A stretch of 64,000 bases of DNA from Bradyrhizobium ontarionense (GCF_021088345.1 NZ_CP088156.1:4960001-5024000); one strand, 5' to 3'; positions 18,701 to 29,220 are shown, numbered from the stretch's first letter. The notes: a model not told the origin generated them from the letters alone. Made by a program: numbers and translations.

Positions 18701-19708
18701 CTGCTGCAGGGAAAGCGGCAGCTGCTGGCGGTTCCGGATCGAGCTCTTACGGCATTGCCACTGCATCTGCTTGTCTCAGCGCCGCCGCCGATCGCCACGC
18801 CGGAGCTGAAGGACGTCACCACCTATCGGGACGCGCACTGGCTGGTGAAGGACTATGCGGTGACCGTGCTTCCGTCGGTTCGCAGCCTCGAAATCCTGGG
18901 TGGCGCGCCGCCGAGCAGCGCGCAACGCAAGCCGCTGATCGGCTTCGCCGATCCGGTGTTCGACCCGGCCGAGCGGGCGAGGGCGATCGCCGATCAGCAG
19001 GCTGCAGCGAAGCTCGCAAAGGTCAGCCGCGCCTATAGTGAGTTCTGGCAGGGGGCGGGAATTGATCGCGACCGGCTTGCCCAATCGTTGCCGACGCTGC
19101 TCGACACCGCTGCGGAGGTGCGGGCTGTCGCGCGCAGTGTCGGCGCACGCGACAGCGACATCATGACCGGCGCCGAGGCGACGGAAACGAACGTCAAGCA
19201 GAAGCCCCTGGCGGACTACCGGATCATCTATTTCGCCACCCACGGCCTGGTCGCCGGCGACATCAAGGGCATCGGCGAGCCGGCGCTGGCGCTCTCGCTG
19301 CCGGCGAAGCCGAGCGAGACCGACGACGGACTGCTGACCGCGAGCGAAGTGGCCCAGCTCAAGCTCGACGCCGATTGGGTCGTGCTCTCGGCATGCAACA
19401 CGGTCGCCGGAGGCAAGCCCGGCGCCGAGGCCCTGTCGGGCCTTGCCCGCGCCTTCTTCTATGCCGGAGCCCGGGCGCTGCTGGTCTCGCATTGGAGCGT
19501 CGAGTCGGCCGCGGCCACCCGGCTCAGCACATCCACCTTCAAGACGCTGCAGGCCGACGGGCGGATCGGACGATCGGAGGCGCTGCGGCGGGCAATGCTC
19601 GACTACATGGCCGACACCAGCGATCCGCTCAACGCCTATCCCGGGATGTGGGGCCCGTTCGCCATCATCGGCGACGGCCGCGCGCTGCAGCCGGCCGCCC
19701 GCAGGTGA
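15734..19708 (+). CDS. Exported IalB-IalB-TPR-CHAT fusion protein
   Basis: This very large protein (1,324 residues) joins four kinds of module. A hydrophobic stretch at about residues 31-50 (KRIVLLAVSSALIAICGARA) looks like a signal peptide. Two domains resembling invasion-associated locus B protein (IalB) follow: about residues 53-170 (IWTRACTAAAGTDGC..., FVRCRTTGCVADY) and about 219-350 (YIPWIKSCRQDADP..., FVICLPNGCMADF), each with paired cysteines. After a Pro/Ala linker come several TPR repeats (about 417-740). The C-terminal third is a CHAT (caspase-like) protease domain with catalytic candidates H1170 (YFATHGL) and C1221 (LSACNTVAGG), both intact. Family knowledge says CHAT domains are cysteine proteases or scaffolds usually found in the cytoplasm, so export is unusual. 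The ATG at 15734 gives a long n-region; a TTG at 15797 is an alternative start. Confidence 0.85.
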   Translation: MNSKRQRCMQAAAIRISGSSALSQSRRKRIVLLAVSSALIAICGARAAEAASAIWTRACTAAAGTDGCVTFAAAQAVEHNDLTAVLAVRELPQNGGRVVRLLLPLKMQTKFGTRLLFDGNKPVEGPFVRCRTTGCVADYSASPDVAARLVAGGVLTAQAINVDGKPLNFKFALTDYGETQRGKPSSWAAIPKQRQQQLQDLVVSSGPEQAIRPAKTAVAYIPWIKSCRQDADPSPHRTCFTGMDVRDRAGEPLAAAVLIEPSINGEPALRITLPLNVGLRSGVKLAFDGVAYGNAPFVICLPNGCMADFGATAALLGKLTTSRSMELQASPSDGFTSSVQLPLDTFAGVHDRPALEPPAAQRLQQKLRAEAIATLANAQAKGARGELIVAAVPFAPPAPGPAVASAPTPASPPAPSRDEALVRAAHQRGEALQQQAKLGEAGQQFRIAIEAAERAWGSNSPKLAPELSGLATVLRRAGQHAEAETLLLRALALPGLGDADLGGVHSDLVAVYYRQERKVEAMDHALKALALLERTLDPNSKQLASAIADVGTLLSRNSRIAEAVTMLERALAIYEKNPENSTRFAQVLVNLANNYEYSGRRDDARKLLERTVAMLEKNPSLQARDQLSSSIGTLGDMSERDKRYDDAADQYKKVLAIREETFGATHPQLVLPLRTLGRVEGIQNRYEPAKAYYDRALAIELATFGEGHPDVALILNALAQLENKRGDARASLDYYRRATSAVLARSKTAVPGALTATGQANDLGTYYFRRHVAALSQSGDDGGDAAARQAEAFEIAQRANESSAGAAVQLMGARARVGDPALAALIRRRQDLAAAREQKASKLISLATTAQTADEKAALEVLRQEKDATERELAGIADKINRGFPAYAQLANPEPLNYRDVQQLLGADEAFVFWLVGADRVDIFALTRDQFVWKTTEITSKQLEDKITTFRTGLDIAAVRDSVLDGHARLFDLAVAHDLYRLLLDPVAPLLQGKRQLLAVPDRALTALPLHLLVSAPPPIATPELKDVTTYRDAHWLVKDYAVTVLPSVRSLEILGGAPPSSAQRKPLIGFADPVFDPAERARAIADQQAAAKLAKVSRAYSEFWQGAGIDRDRLAQSLPTLLDTAAEVRAVARSVGARDSDIMTGAEATETNVKQKPLADYRIIYFATHGLVAGDIKGIGEPALALSLPAKPSETDDGLLTASEVAQLKLDADWVVLSACNTVAGGKPGAEALSGLARAFFYAGARALLVSHWSVESAAATRLSTSTFKTLQADGRIGRSEALRRAMLDYMADTSDPLNAYPGMWGPFAIIGDGRALQPAARR

Positions 19709-19723
19709 GCGCCACCGGCGTCA

Positions 19724-20506
19724 TCAGCTCCCGCTGAACGAATTGTAGCCCTGGTCCTCCCAGTAGCCGCCCTTGTAGTCGTTGGTGACCTCCATCGCGA
19801 CCACGTATTTCGGGTTCTTGAAGCCGAGCTTGGTGGGCACGCGGATCTTCATCGGGTAGCCATAGGCGCGCGGCAGGATCTGGTCGGCGAACTTGAACGT
19901 CATCTGGGTCTGCGGATGCAGCGCGGTGCGCATGTCCAGGGGCGAATTGTAGCCGTCCTTGTCGGCGCAGTTGAACCAGACATATTTGGCACGGGTGTCA
20001 GCGCCGATCAGCTTCAGGAAGTCGCGCAGCGGCGTGCCGGTCCAGGAGCCGATCGCGCTCCAGCCCTCGACGCAGATGTGGCGCGTCACCTGCGTGACCT
20101 GCGGCAGCGCATGCAGCTCGTCGAGGGTCCACGACTTCTTGTTGTCGACGAGGCCGCGCACCTCGAGCTTCCAGTCGGCGGCATCGATCTCCGGCGCCTC
20201 GTCGAGCGTGTAGTAGGCGTTGAACGGGAACGGCTTGGTGATCGCGCTGTCGGGGAAGGTCGGCGCCAGCGCGTCCGGATTGAACATCCAGGACTGCACG
20301 GCGTCGTTGAACTTGGAGACTTTCTTGAGCAGTCCCTCGGCCGAATCACTGTCGATCACGTCACAGCCGGCAAGCAGGGTCAGCGCGCCAAGGCTGGCGC
20401 CGCCGCTGATGAAGCGGCGCCGGGTCAGATCCGGCATCGCCTTGATGGAATCCTTGATCAGCAGCCGTTTGTCGACGCCGGGAATGAGAAACGAACGTTT
20501 GGCCAT
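19724..20506 (-). CDS. Tat-exported molybdopterin oxidoreductase (sulfite-oxidase fold)
   Basis: This 260-residue protein carries the oxidoreductase molybdopterin-binding domain of the sulfite oxidase/MsrP superfamily. The molybdenum-ligating cysteine is C145 in HICVEGWSAIG, and GYPMKIRVPTKLGFKNPKYV is a further hallmark. The N terminus has a twin-arginine motif (TRRRFISGG) followed by LTLLAGC, so it may be a Tat-exported lipoprotein. It is shorter than E. coli MsrP. The cytochrome b gene lies 14 bases upstream in the same operon, as in MsrPQ-like pairs. The substrate (sulfite, methionine sulfoxide or other) is not decided by sequence. Confidence 0.88.
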   Translation of the reverse strand: MAKRSFLIPGVDKRLLIKDSIKAMPDLTRRRFISGGASLGALTLLAGCDVIDSDSAEGLLKKVSKFNDAVQSWMFNPDALAPTFPDSAITKPFPFNAYYTLDEAPEIDAADWKLEVRGLVDNKKSWTLDELHALPQVTQVTRHICVEGWSAIGSWTGTPLRDFLKLIGADTRAKYVWFNCADKDGYNSPLDMRTALHPQTQMTFKFADQILPRAYGYPMKIRVPTKLGFKNPKYVVAMEVTNDYKGGYWEDQGYNSFSGS

Positions 20507-20520
20507 GATTCTATCTCCTC

Positions 20521-21153
20521 TCAGCGTCCGATGACCATCGCGCGAAGGCTCTTCGGCACCAGCAGGGCGAGCGCGACGTGGATGACCAGGAAGGCGCAGA
20601 TCAGCGCCATGCAGACGAAATGGACGTAGCGCGCAGCCGGATAGTCGCCGAACAGGCTCACCAGCCAATGCAGCTGGACGGGTTTCCACATCGAAAGGCC
20701 CGTGAGCACGATGACGATGCCGACCGCGATGATGCCGAGATAGAGCAGCTTCTGCACCGCATTGTAGACGGTGAGATCGCCATGCGAGAGCTTGAACGTC
20801 AGCGCGGCCCTGATATCGGCCACGACGGACGCCGGCGAGATCGGCAGCAGCTTGCGCCGGAAGCGGCCGGTGACGAGGCCGGTGACCAGATAGGCCAGGC
20901 CGTTCAGCATCAGCAGCCACATCGCGGCGAAGTGCCACAGCAGCGCGCCACCGAGCCAGCCGCCGAGCGTGATGCTGTGGTCGAAGCGGAAGTCGAACAG
21001 CGGCGAGGCGTTGTAGATCTGCCAGCCCGACATGATCATCAGGATCATCGCGGCCGCGTTGATCCAATGCATGACGCGCACCCAGGCCGGCTGGATCACC
21101 GTGGCACGGGTGGGGACGCTGATCTGGCTCTCGGTGGCTGCGAGGCTGGACAT
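20521..21153 (-). CDS. Membrane cytochrome b/b6 subunit
   Basis: This 210-residue integral membrane protein resembles the bacterial cytochrome b561/b6 family. It has several hydrophobic helices and histidines suited to bind two b hemes (VRVMHWINAAAM, LLWHFAAMW, VHFVCMALICAFLVIHVALALL). It would pass electrons from the quinone pool to the molybdopterin protein encoded immediately downstream. I start at the ATG at 21153 (MSSLAATESQ). A longer reading to 21228 is open but less likely. Confidence 0.88.
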   Translation of the reverse strand: MSSLAATESQISVPTRATVIQPAWVRVMHWINAAAMILMIMSGWQIYNASPLFDFRFDHSITLGGWLGGALLWHFAAMWLLMLNGLAYLVTGLVTGRFRRKLLPISPASVVADIRAALTFKLSHGDLTVYNAVQKLLYLGIIAVGIVIVLTGLSMWKPVQLHWLVSLFGDYPAARYVHFVCMALICAFLVIHVALALLVPKSLRAMVIGR

Positions 21154-21268
21154 GGCGGTTTCGCTCCGTCGCGGGCGTTGTTGGCTCTGCCGGAATATAC
21201 GCCAAGACCAGCCGATCGTTACAGGCACGCGCCGGCAAAACCGTACCCGGCCGGTCAGCGACGGTCAC

Positions 21269-21301
21269 AAAAAAGCGAGCCGGGGACGGTCCCCGGCTCG
21301 C
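21269..21301 (-). terminator. Rho-independent terminator after fasciclin gene
   Basis: A perfect 12-bp stem GCGAGCCGGGGA (21275-21286) / TCCCCGGCTCGC (21290-21301) has a 3-base loop. On the minus strand it is followed by six T residues (21269-21274). It terminates the fasciclin transcript and insulates the cytochrome b gene. Confidence 0.9.
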
Positions 21302-21368
21302 CCGTGGTCACATCCGGATCTCCGAGGAGGAGGCGGAAAAGGCGGATGTGTCCGGTGTTGCGTCCGAC

Positions 21369-21923
21369 TTACGACGCGGGCATCAGCACGCTGTCGATCA
21401 CGTGGATGACGCCGTTCGACTGGTTGACGTTGGAGATCGTGACCATCGACGTGCCGCCCTTGGCATCGAGGATCATCACGTGCTTGCCGTCGCGCCGGAC
21501 CGTGAGCTGGTCGCCCTCGACCGTCTTCAGGACCTGACCATCCTTCAGATCGGATGCCTCAATCCTGCCGGGCACCACGTGATAGGTGAGGATCTTGGTC
21601 AGGACAGCCTTGTTCTCCGGCTTGACGAGACCCTCGACGGTGCCGGCCGGCAGCTTGCCGAACGCCATGTTGGTCGGCGCGAACACCGTGAACGGGCCCT
21701 TGCCTTCCAGCGTCTGCACCAGGCCGGCGGCCTTCACCGCGGCGACCAGCGTGGTGTGATCCTTGGAATTGACGGCGTTCTGGATGATGTTCTTCGACGG
21801 ATACATCGCCGCGCCTCCGACCATCACGGTCTTCTCCTCGGCGCGCGCCGGCGCAACGATGGTCGAGGACAGCGCGAGCGCGCCGAAAGCGGCGGCAGCG
21901 AGATAGGCAATGCGCTTGGACAT
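21369..21923 (-). CDS. Secreted fasciclin (FAS1) domain protein
   Basis: This 184-residue protein has a signal peptide (MSKRIAYLAAAAFGALALSS, cut after ARA) and a single FAS1 domain. The H1 motif is FTVFAPTNMAFGKLP. The H2 region is ILTYHVVPGRI, followed by VIHVIDSVLMP at the end. FAS1 domains mediate surface adhesion or symbiotic contacts in rhizobia and other bacteria (family knowledge); the ligand is unknown. It is monocistronic, ending in a strong terminator. Confidence 0.93.
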   Translation of the reverse strand: MSKRIAYLAAAAFGALALSSTIVAPARAEEKTVMVGGAAMYPSKNIIQNAVNSKDHTTLVAAVKAAGLVQTLEGKGPFTVFAPTNMAFGKLPAGTVEGLVKPENKAVLTKILTYHVVPGRIEASDLKDGQVLKTVEGDQLTVRRDGKHVMILDAKGGTSMVTISNVNQSNGVIHVIDSVLMPAS

Positions 21924-22291
21924 GGATAGCTCCCTAATGAAGGTGGCGGCAGAGCCGCGTGATCAGTTCGACTGCGACATCGATGCGATGCTGAACGTCT
22001 GTTCTTGCGTCGTGTCGAGCCAAGCTACGCCACCTGGGGGAAGCGAGTTTCGCGGCATAATTTAACGTGATCCGTGAAACCAAGGGACATCGAGATCGTC
22101 TCGCGCCGACTCATTGAACGAGATGCCGCGCGCCGCAATGCCGCAGCTCGCTGCGGACATCGCCGTCGTGTCGGTCATTGGCCGATGCCGGCCTGCGATG
22201 CGCATTACCTTCCGCCATTAACTACAATCCGAGTCGAGCTCGGCAGAAGCTGCCGAAAATCTTGCGAGTAAGACTTTCTTAAGGTTGACTG
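21924..22291. other. Intergenic region between divergent fasciclin and membrane protein genes
   Basis: About 370 bases hold the presumed promoters of the two flanking genes. A 65-codon open frame at 22074-22271 has no ribosome-binding site and no recognisable features, so I do not call it. No repeat or strong palindrome was noticed. Confidence 0.4.
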
Positions 22292-22789
22292 GTGACCGCG
22301 CACGGAATGCAGGAAGGGGATGTCCTGCTTCGTCCGGAGCCTTCGGCGGGGGTTTCCACATTGAACAGAACGATCTGGATTGCGGGGCTCTGCCTCGTGA
22401 TAATCTGCTGCTTGCTTGCAACGAAGATGGTGCTGGCCGCGGTGTCGCCTACCGGCGACATGACGGACGAGACTACGGCCTCGCTGATCCATGCACAGAT
22501 TCCCGGGGTTGATACGTTGAGCGATGCCGACCGCGGCGTCGACATGTCGCTGGTCGATCTCGACGAGGGCGTCCGCCTGCCGCTGGTATCGAAAGCCGTG
22601 CGCGCCACCGGCCGCAATACGGCGGCCGGCCTGCGCCATCCGCACCCGACCGACCGCACCAGGGCGGTGCTGCGGCCGGCCAGGCGCAATGGCGAGCCGG
22701 TCAAGAGCGCGGCTGTTTCGTGCCGCCAGCTCGATCCAATCGCGCGCTTTCTGGCGTCGGCCAAGATCGGTCCGCGCTGCCAAGCCTGA
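22292..22789 (+). CDS. Small membrane-anchored protein of unknown function
   Basis: I do not recognise this 165-residue protein. It has one hydrophobic segment (IWIAGLCLVIICCLLATKMVLAAV, about residues 28-51) that could be a signal peptide or anchor. A polar region with many Arg, His and Pro residues follows. A single Cys near the end (AVSCRQLD) and a final Cys (PRCQA) could form a disulfide. The start is unsettled: GTG 22292 (AAGG upstream), ATG 22307 and TTG 22361 (GGGGG upstream, placing the helix at the N terminus) are all possible. It converges with the topoisomerase gene. Confidence 0.55.
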   Translation: MTAHGMQEGDVLLRPEPSAGVSTLNRTIWIAGLCLVIICCLLATKMVLAAVSPTGDMTDETTASLIHAQIPGVDTLSDADRGVDMSLVDLDEGVRLPLVSKAVRATGRNTAAGLRHPHPTDRTRAVLRPARRNGEPVKSAAVSCRQLDPIARFLASAKIGPRCQA

Positions 22790-22801
22790 TCGGATTCAGC
22801 T

Positions 22802-23989
22802 TTACGCCGCAGCGGCCATCACGACCTGGGCCAGGAGCTGCTCGCGCCGCGTTTGCGAACGCTGGCCCTTCATGGTCGCAGCGAAGCGTTCGAGAATGCC
22901 ATCCTCGAACGCGGTGACGATGGTGTCGTGCACGTAGCTCCGGCGGCAGATCGCCGGCGTGTTGGCGAGCTCGTCGGCCGCGGCGCGCACCGCGTCCAGC
23001 ACCTGCTTCTTGCGGCCGCGCGCGCTCGGCGCCGGCGTGATCCGCGACAGCGTTTCCAGCGCCACGGCGGAGGCCATCAAAGTGCGGAAGTCCTTCAGCG
23101 AGATCTTGATGCCGGCGATCTCGCGCAGGAAGGCGTTCACCTGCGTGGTCGAGACCGCGCGCACCACGCCCTGCGCGTCGCGGTACTGGAACATGCGCCG
23201 GCCCGGAACGCTGCGCAGGATGCCGACGGCACGCACCAGCTTGGCGGCGCCACATTCCTTGCGCACGGCCTTGCCGCCCTTGGCCTTGAAGGTCAGAACC
23301 AGCGAATCGTCTTCAAGCGTCACGTTCGACTTCAGCAGCGTGGTGGCGCCGCGGGTGCCGTTCAGCCGGGCATAGGATTCGTTGCCGGGACGGATCGCGG
23401 TGCGCGCGATCAACTCGATGACGGCGGACAGTGCGAACTCGCGCGTCGGCTCCTCGCCGGCGAGATGCTTGGAGACGGCGCGGCGGATACGCGGCAGCGC
23501 GCCGACCAGCTTGGCGAGGCGATGCGCCTTGCTGTGCTCGCGCACCTTCTCCCAATCGGCATGGTAGCGGTATTGCAGCCGACCGGCGGCGTCGCGCCCG
23601 ACCGCCTGCAGATGCGAGCTCGGGTCGACAGCGTAGCGCACCTCGCGATAGGCCGGCGGCACCGCCATCGCGTGCAGGCGGCGGATGGTGCCGACATGGC
23701 GGATCGTGGTGCCGTTGGCGCGGATGAAGGTGTAACTCTTGCCGCGCTTGATGCGGCGGATGGTCAGCTCGGTCTGGGCACCGAGCTTGAGCCCGAGCCG
23801 CGTCGCCAGATCCTCGACCGAGGTCTTGGCATTGGCTTGCGCATTGGCGGTCTTGGCGTGGGCGAGATCTTTCAAAGTGAGCTTGCGGCGCGGCGGCTTG
23901 GGCGGCCACTGGCCCAGCGCCTTCGCGAGCGCCACCTCGGGGTCGGCCGGGCCGCCCCGCGGGCTTGCGAAATTCTGCTGGTCTATCAT
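22802..23989 (-). CDS. DNA topoisomerase IB (poxvirus-type)
   Basis: This 395-residue cytoplasmic enzyme relaxes DNA supercoils through a 3'-phosphotyrosine intermediate. The small bacterial TopIB family is recognised by VPPAYREVRYAVDPSSHLQAVGRDAAGR-like sequence and by YRYHADWEKVREHSKAHRL in the N-terminal region. Catalytic-domain motifs are IRPGNESYA and LKDFRTLMAS, and the nucleophile Y352 lies in CRRSYVHDTIV. The residues before about 45 are Pro/Lys/Ala-rich and variable. It is monocistronic and not associated with a plasmid or repair cluster. Confidence 0.94.
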   Translation of the reverse strand: MIDQQNFASPRGGPADPEVALAKALGQWPPKPPRRKLTLKDLAHAKTANAQANAKTSVEDLATRLGLKLGAQTELTIRRIKRGKSYTFIRANGTTIRHVGTIRRLHAMAVPPAYREVRYAVDPSSHLQAVGRDAAGRLQYRYHADWEKVREHSKAHRLAKLVGALPRIRRAVSKHLAGEEPTREFALSAVIELIARTAIRPGNESYARLNGTRGATTLLKSNVTLEDDSLVLTFKAKGGKAVRKECGAAKLVRAVGILRSVPGRRMFQYRDAQGVVRAVSTTQVNAFLREIAGIKISLKDFRTLMASAVALETLSRITPAPSARGRKKQVLDAVRAAADELANTPAICRRSYVHDTIVTAFEDGILERFAATMKGQRSQTRREQLLAQVVMAAAA

Positions 23990-24371
23990 TGCCTTAGACG
24001 CCCTGCCGTCGTGTTCATCCGCTCAATGCCCCGAAGTCCGGTTTGGTTCCGGCCGGGTTATCCACAGCTTCAAGGCGATTTAGGGCGTCATAGCCCGGAT
24101 GGCGAGTCCCTAAATTTGGGCAAAACGGTTTCGAAATACCGGGAAGGGTACCGATTCGGAGTAACCTTGACGGTTCGCCGGCTTGCCGCGCACGGGCCAG
24201 ATCGTGGGAGCCGCAACCTCCGCGCACAATTGTTTGATCCTGCTCAGACCGCCTCCCCGCCGAAGGTTCTACTTGTCTTGCCTTGTCGCCGCCGGTTACG
24301 CGGACGCATAGTGGAAGCAACGACGGCCTGGGACGGGGTTCATCCGCGGGCCGCATGGTGGAGGGAGTGAA
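23990..24371. other. Divergent promoter region of topoisomerase IB and acs
   Basis: About 380 bases without a gene. It contains one perfect DnaA-box-like word, TTATCCACA (24058-24066), but no cluster of them, so there is no evidence for an origin. GTGGAGGGAGTGAA just before 24372 provides the acs ribosome-binding site. No strong operator was recognised. Confidence 0.4.
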
Positions 24372-26324
<1,953 letters not shown>

Positions 26325-26372
26325 AGGCAAGCCGGCCGCGTCGCGCGTTCGCCGGATTCGTCAAGGATCGTC

Positions 26373-26408
26373 ACACTCCCGCGGCTGATTCCGCGGGAGT
26401 GTTGTTTT
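26373..26408 (+). terminator. Rho-independent terminator after acs
   Basis: A perfect 12-bp stem ACACTCCCGCGG (26373-26384) / CCGCGGGAGTGT (26391-26402) with a 6-base loop is followed by TGTTTTC, 48 bases after the acs stop. Confidence 0.88.
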
Positions 26409-26494
26409 CAGGTTATTTACTTGGAGGTGAATTTTCCATTTCCTCAAGTCATCCGAGTGCTCACGGCGGGAGCGACGGGTGAAGGGGGATGGCG

Positions 26495-27031
26495 ATGCGG
26501 TTTGGGGCGATCAGAACGGCAACGGCCAAGGTGGCGCTGATTGCAGTCACCGCTGTGGGCATTGCGCTTGCGACCGGCGGCACGGCATCGGCGCGGCCTG
26601 AACTGGTCGGCATCGCCGGCGACTATTCGCCGGGCACGATCGTGGTCAGGACCAGCGAGCGGAAGCTCTATCTCGTGCTCGATGGCAGCCACGCCATGCG
26701 CTACACGGTCGGCGTCGGCAAGGCCGGGCGGCAATGGGCCGGCACCACCAAGATCGACGGCAAATACAAATATCCGGCCTGGGCGCCGCCGGCCGCCGTC
26801 AAGCGCGACAAGCCCAACATCCCCGACGTGATCCCCGGCGGCTCGCCGCAGAACCCGATGGGCGTCGCGGCCATGACGCTAGCCGGCGGCGAGTATGCGA
26901 TCCATGGCACCAACGTGCCGGGTTCGGTCGGCGGCTACGTATCCTACGGCTGCATCCGCATGCTCAACACCGACATCACCGATCTCTATGAGCGGGTGTC
27001 GATCGGAACCACGGTGGTGGTTACGCGCTGA
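26495..27031 (+). CDS. L,D-transpeptidase (YkuD domain)
   Basis: This 178-residue periplasmic enzyme cross-links peptidoglycan through 3-3 bridges or attaches proteins to it. A signal peptide (MRFGAIRTATAKVALIAVTA..., cut after ASA) precedes the YkuD domain. The catalytic motif is intact, with H137 (YAIHGTN) and C153 (SYGCIRM). I choose the second ATG (26495) because GAAGGGGG then lies at the right distance; the ATG at 26489 directly abuts that site. Bradyrhizobium-type genomes encode many such paralogues, so the individual role is unknown. Confidence 0.92.
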   Translation: MRFGAIRTATAKVALIAVTAVGIALATGGTASARPELVGIAGDYSPGTIVVRTSERKLYLVLDGSHAMRYTVGVGKAGRQWAGTTKIDGKYKYPAWAPPAAVKRDKPNIPDVIPGGSPQNPMGVAAMTLAGGEYAIHGTNVPGSVGGYVSYGCIRMLNTDITDLYERVSIGTTVVVTR

Positions 27032-27155
27032 GCTGCGTCAAGCTCCTGGTTTCTCGCGTGGAGCAGGAACCGACCGACCGCAGCCAACAGCAGACCCACA
27101 CCCTGTAGTTGTACGGGGTAAGGCATTCACACCTTATTTATCTTGGTTGAGCCTA

Positions 27156-27181
27156 CTACCCAACTACAACTTGGGGGGTAG
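27156..27181 (+). promoter_or_regulatory. Hairpin overlapping the chemoreceptor ribosome-binding site
   Basis: CTACCCAA (27156-27163) can pair with TTGGGGGGTAG (27171-27181, three extra G) across a 7-base loop. The G-run is the likely Shine-Dalgarno sequence of the ATG at 27185, so pairing would hide it. The stem is imperfect. Confidence 0.4.
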
Positions 27182-27184
27182 TTG

Positions 27185-29215
27185 ATGTTTGGCTTGAATT
27201 TCAGGATAGGAACCAAGCTCGGCATTACGGCCGGGATGGGCGTGGTTCTGGTGGCGGGCATGCTGGCCAACCAGATCGTCGGCAACCAATCGATCGCGGA
27301 CCTGACCAGATTGGCCGTCATCAACATGGCCAACAAGTCCAATGCGCAAGGCGCCGACGCGGCGCTGCTGCGCACCCAGATCAACCAGCAGGAGATCGCC
27401 CGCGCTCCCACGCCCGAGCGGCTGCAGGCGGGCCTGCAGGCGCTGCAGACGAACCTCGCAGCCGCCGGAAACGAAGTCGATGCCGCGCGTGAGCGCGCCA
27501 CCCGTGCCGTGGCACGAGACTTGTACACCGAGATTCGCCAGTACATCGACAAGGCCGCTGCTGCCGGTGCGGATTTCGCCAAGGCGCGCGCCGAGGTGCT
27601 TGCCAAGATCGCGACGCAAGGCCAAGCGTCGGACGCATGGCAGCGCAGTTTCCCCAAACTCCTGACCCTGCCGAGTCTCATTGCCTCGCCCGATCATCTC
27701 AGCATCGCGGCGGAGCTGCGCGCCGCCGATGCCGCGCTGGCGTCGGCGCGCGCGGCGAGCTGGCGCTTTGCCTCGACCGGCGAAGCGGCGCAGCGCGACA
27801 TCGTGACCGGCGACGCCGACAAGCTGGTCGCCGATCTGCAAAAGGCCCGAGCTATCGCCAGTGAAAAAGACGTGCAGGCCGGCATCGACGAGCTGCTGAC
27901 CATTGCGACATCGTTCAAGGCGGCAGCGCTCGACTATTTCAAGGCCGACGAAGCCAGCAGGCGCACCTTCAACGAGAAGGTCGTCGCCACCGACGAGGAA
28001 ATAAGGAAGCGCCTCGGCGAGGGCGTCAAGATCGCCACCGACATGTTGGCGCTGCGACAGAGTCAGCTCGCTACAGACATGGAGCGCGTCGGCAAGGTGG
28101 CGATTCTGGTCGGCGCCCTGGTCGTCCTGATCCTGATCGGCTCGGCGGCATTCTCCTCCCTCACCATCGCCCGTCCCATCCGGCGCGTCGGCGAAGTCCT
28201 GCTCGAGCTCGCCAACGGCAACAAAACGGTCAAAATTCCCTACACCGAACGAGGGGACGAGGTCGGGGACAACGCGCGCGCGGCCCGCACCTTCAAGGAC
28301 AACCTGATCCGCATCGAGCAGATGGAGCTCGATCAGAAGAACCAGGAGAAGATCGCCGCGCAGCAGCGCAAGGCGGAGATGATGAAGCTTGCGGACGCGT
28401 TCCAGACTGCCGTCGGAGGCATCGTCACAACGGTGTCGTCCGCGGCCCACCAGCTTGAGGGCGCAGCCGACACATTGTCGGGCACCGCCCACCAGACGCA
28501 GTCCTTGTCCGGCATGGTCGCCGCAGCATCGGAGGAGGCGTCGACCAATGTCGGCGCCGTTGCCTCCGCCACCGAGGAGATGAGCGCCTCCGTGACCGAG
28601 ATCAGCCGCCAGGTCCACGATTCCAGCCGCATCGCCGACGAAGCCGTCAAGCAGGCCGAACGCACCGACGGCCGCATCAACGAGCTGCAGGCCGCCGCGG
28701 GGCGAATCGGCGACGTCGTCAAGCTGATCACCGCGATCGCCGAACAGACCAACCTGCTGGCGCTCAATGCCACCATCGAGGCTGCGCGCGCAGGCGAATC
28801 GGGACGCGGCTTCGCCGTCGTCGCCAGCGAGGTCAAGGCGCTCGCGGCACAGACCGCGAAGGCGACCGAGGACATCGGCACGCAGATCGCCGGGATGCAG
28901 GCAGCGACGCAGGAATCAGTTGCGGCCATCAAGGAGATCGGTGCCACGATTACCCAGATCTCCGATATCGCCACGACAATCGCCGCCACTGTCGAACAGC
29001 AAGGTGCGGCCACCCGCGAGATCGCACGCAACGTCGGCGAAGCAGCCAAGGGAACGGCCGAGGTCGCGGAGAGGATCACGGAGGTCAACCGCGGTGCCAG
29101 CGCAACCGGATCTGCATCGGCTCAGGTGCTGGACTCGGCCCGCTCGCTCACGTTCCAGAGCAGCAATCTCAAAGTGGAAGTGGAGAAATTTCTCACGACC
29201 GTGCGGGCGGCCTGA
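27185..29215 (+). CDS. Methyl-accepting chemotaxis protein
   Basis: This 676-residue membrane chemoreceptor has a first transmembrane helix at about residues 11-30 and a periplasmic sensor region of roughly 270 residues, mostly helical as in helical-bundle sensors. A second helix ([19 protein letters not shown], about 304-322) follows, then a HAMP linker starting [17 protein letters not shown] and a cytoplasmic signalling domain. The hairpin tip reads [19 protein letters not shown], which binds CheA/CheW. No CheA-family genes are near, so it is an orphan receptor. The ligand is unknown. It precedes the sulfate-activation operon by 119 bases. Confidence 0.95.
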   Translation: MFGLNFRIGTKLGITAGMGVVLVAGMLANQIVGNQSIADLTRLAVINMANKSNAQGADAALLRTQINQQEIARAPTPERLQAGLQALQTNLAAAGNEVDAARERATRAVARDLYTEIRQYIDKAAAAGADFAKARAEVLAKIATQGQASDAWQRSFPKLLTLPSLIASPDHLSIAAELRAADAALASARAASWRFASTGEAAQRDIVTGDADKLVADLQKARAIASEKDVQAGIDELLTIATSFKAAALDYFKADEASRRTFNEKVVATDEEIRKRLGEGVKIATDMLALRQSQLATDMERVGKVAILVGALVVLILIGSAAFSSLTIARPIRRVGEVLLELANGNKTVKIPYTERGDEVGDNARAARTFKDNLIRIEQMELDQKNQEKIAAQQRKAEMMKLADAFQTAVGGIVTTVSSAAHQLEGAADTLSGTAHQTQSLSGMVAAASEEASTNVGAVASATEEMSASVTEISRQVHDSSRIADEAVKQAERTDGRINELQAAAGRIGDVVKLITAIAEQTNLLALNATIEAARAGESGRGFAVVASEVKALAAQTAKATEDIGTQIAGMQAATQESVAAIKEIGATITQISDIATTIAATVEQQGAATREIARNVGEAAKGTAEVAERITEVNRGASATGSASAQVLDSARSLTFQSSNLKVEVEKFLTTVRAA

Positions 29216-29220
29216 CCGGT

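Noticed and set aside
22074..22271. 65-codon open frame between fasciclin and the small membrane protein
   Set aside because: No ribosome-binding site, no domain, and Arg/Cys-rich composition typical of non-coding frames in GC-rich DNA.
24058..24066. Perfect DnaA box TTATCCACA upstream of acs, considered as origin signal
   Set aside because: It is a single box without AT-rich unwinding region, further boxes, or parAB/dnaA/hemE neighbours.
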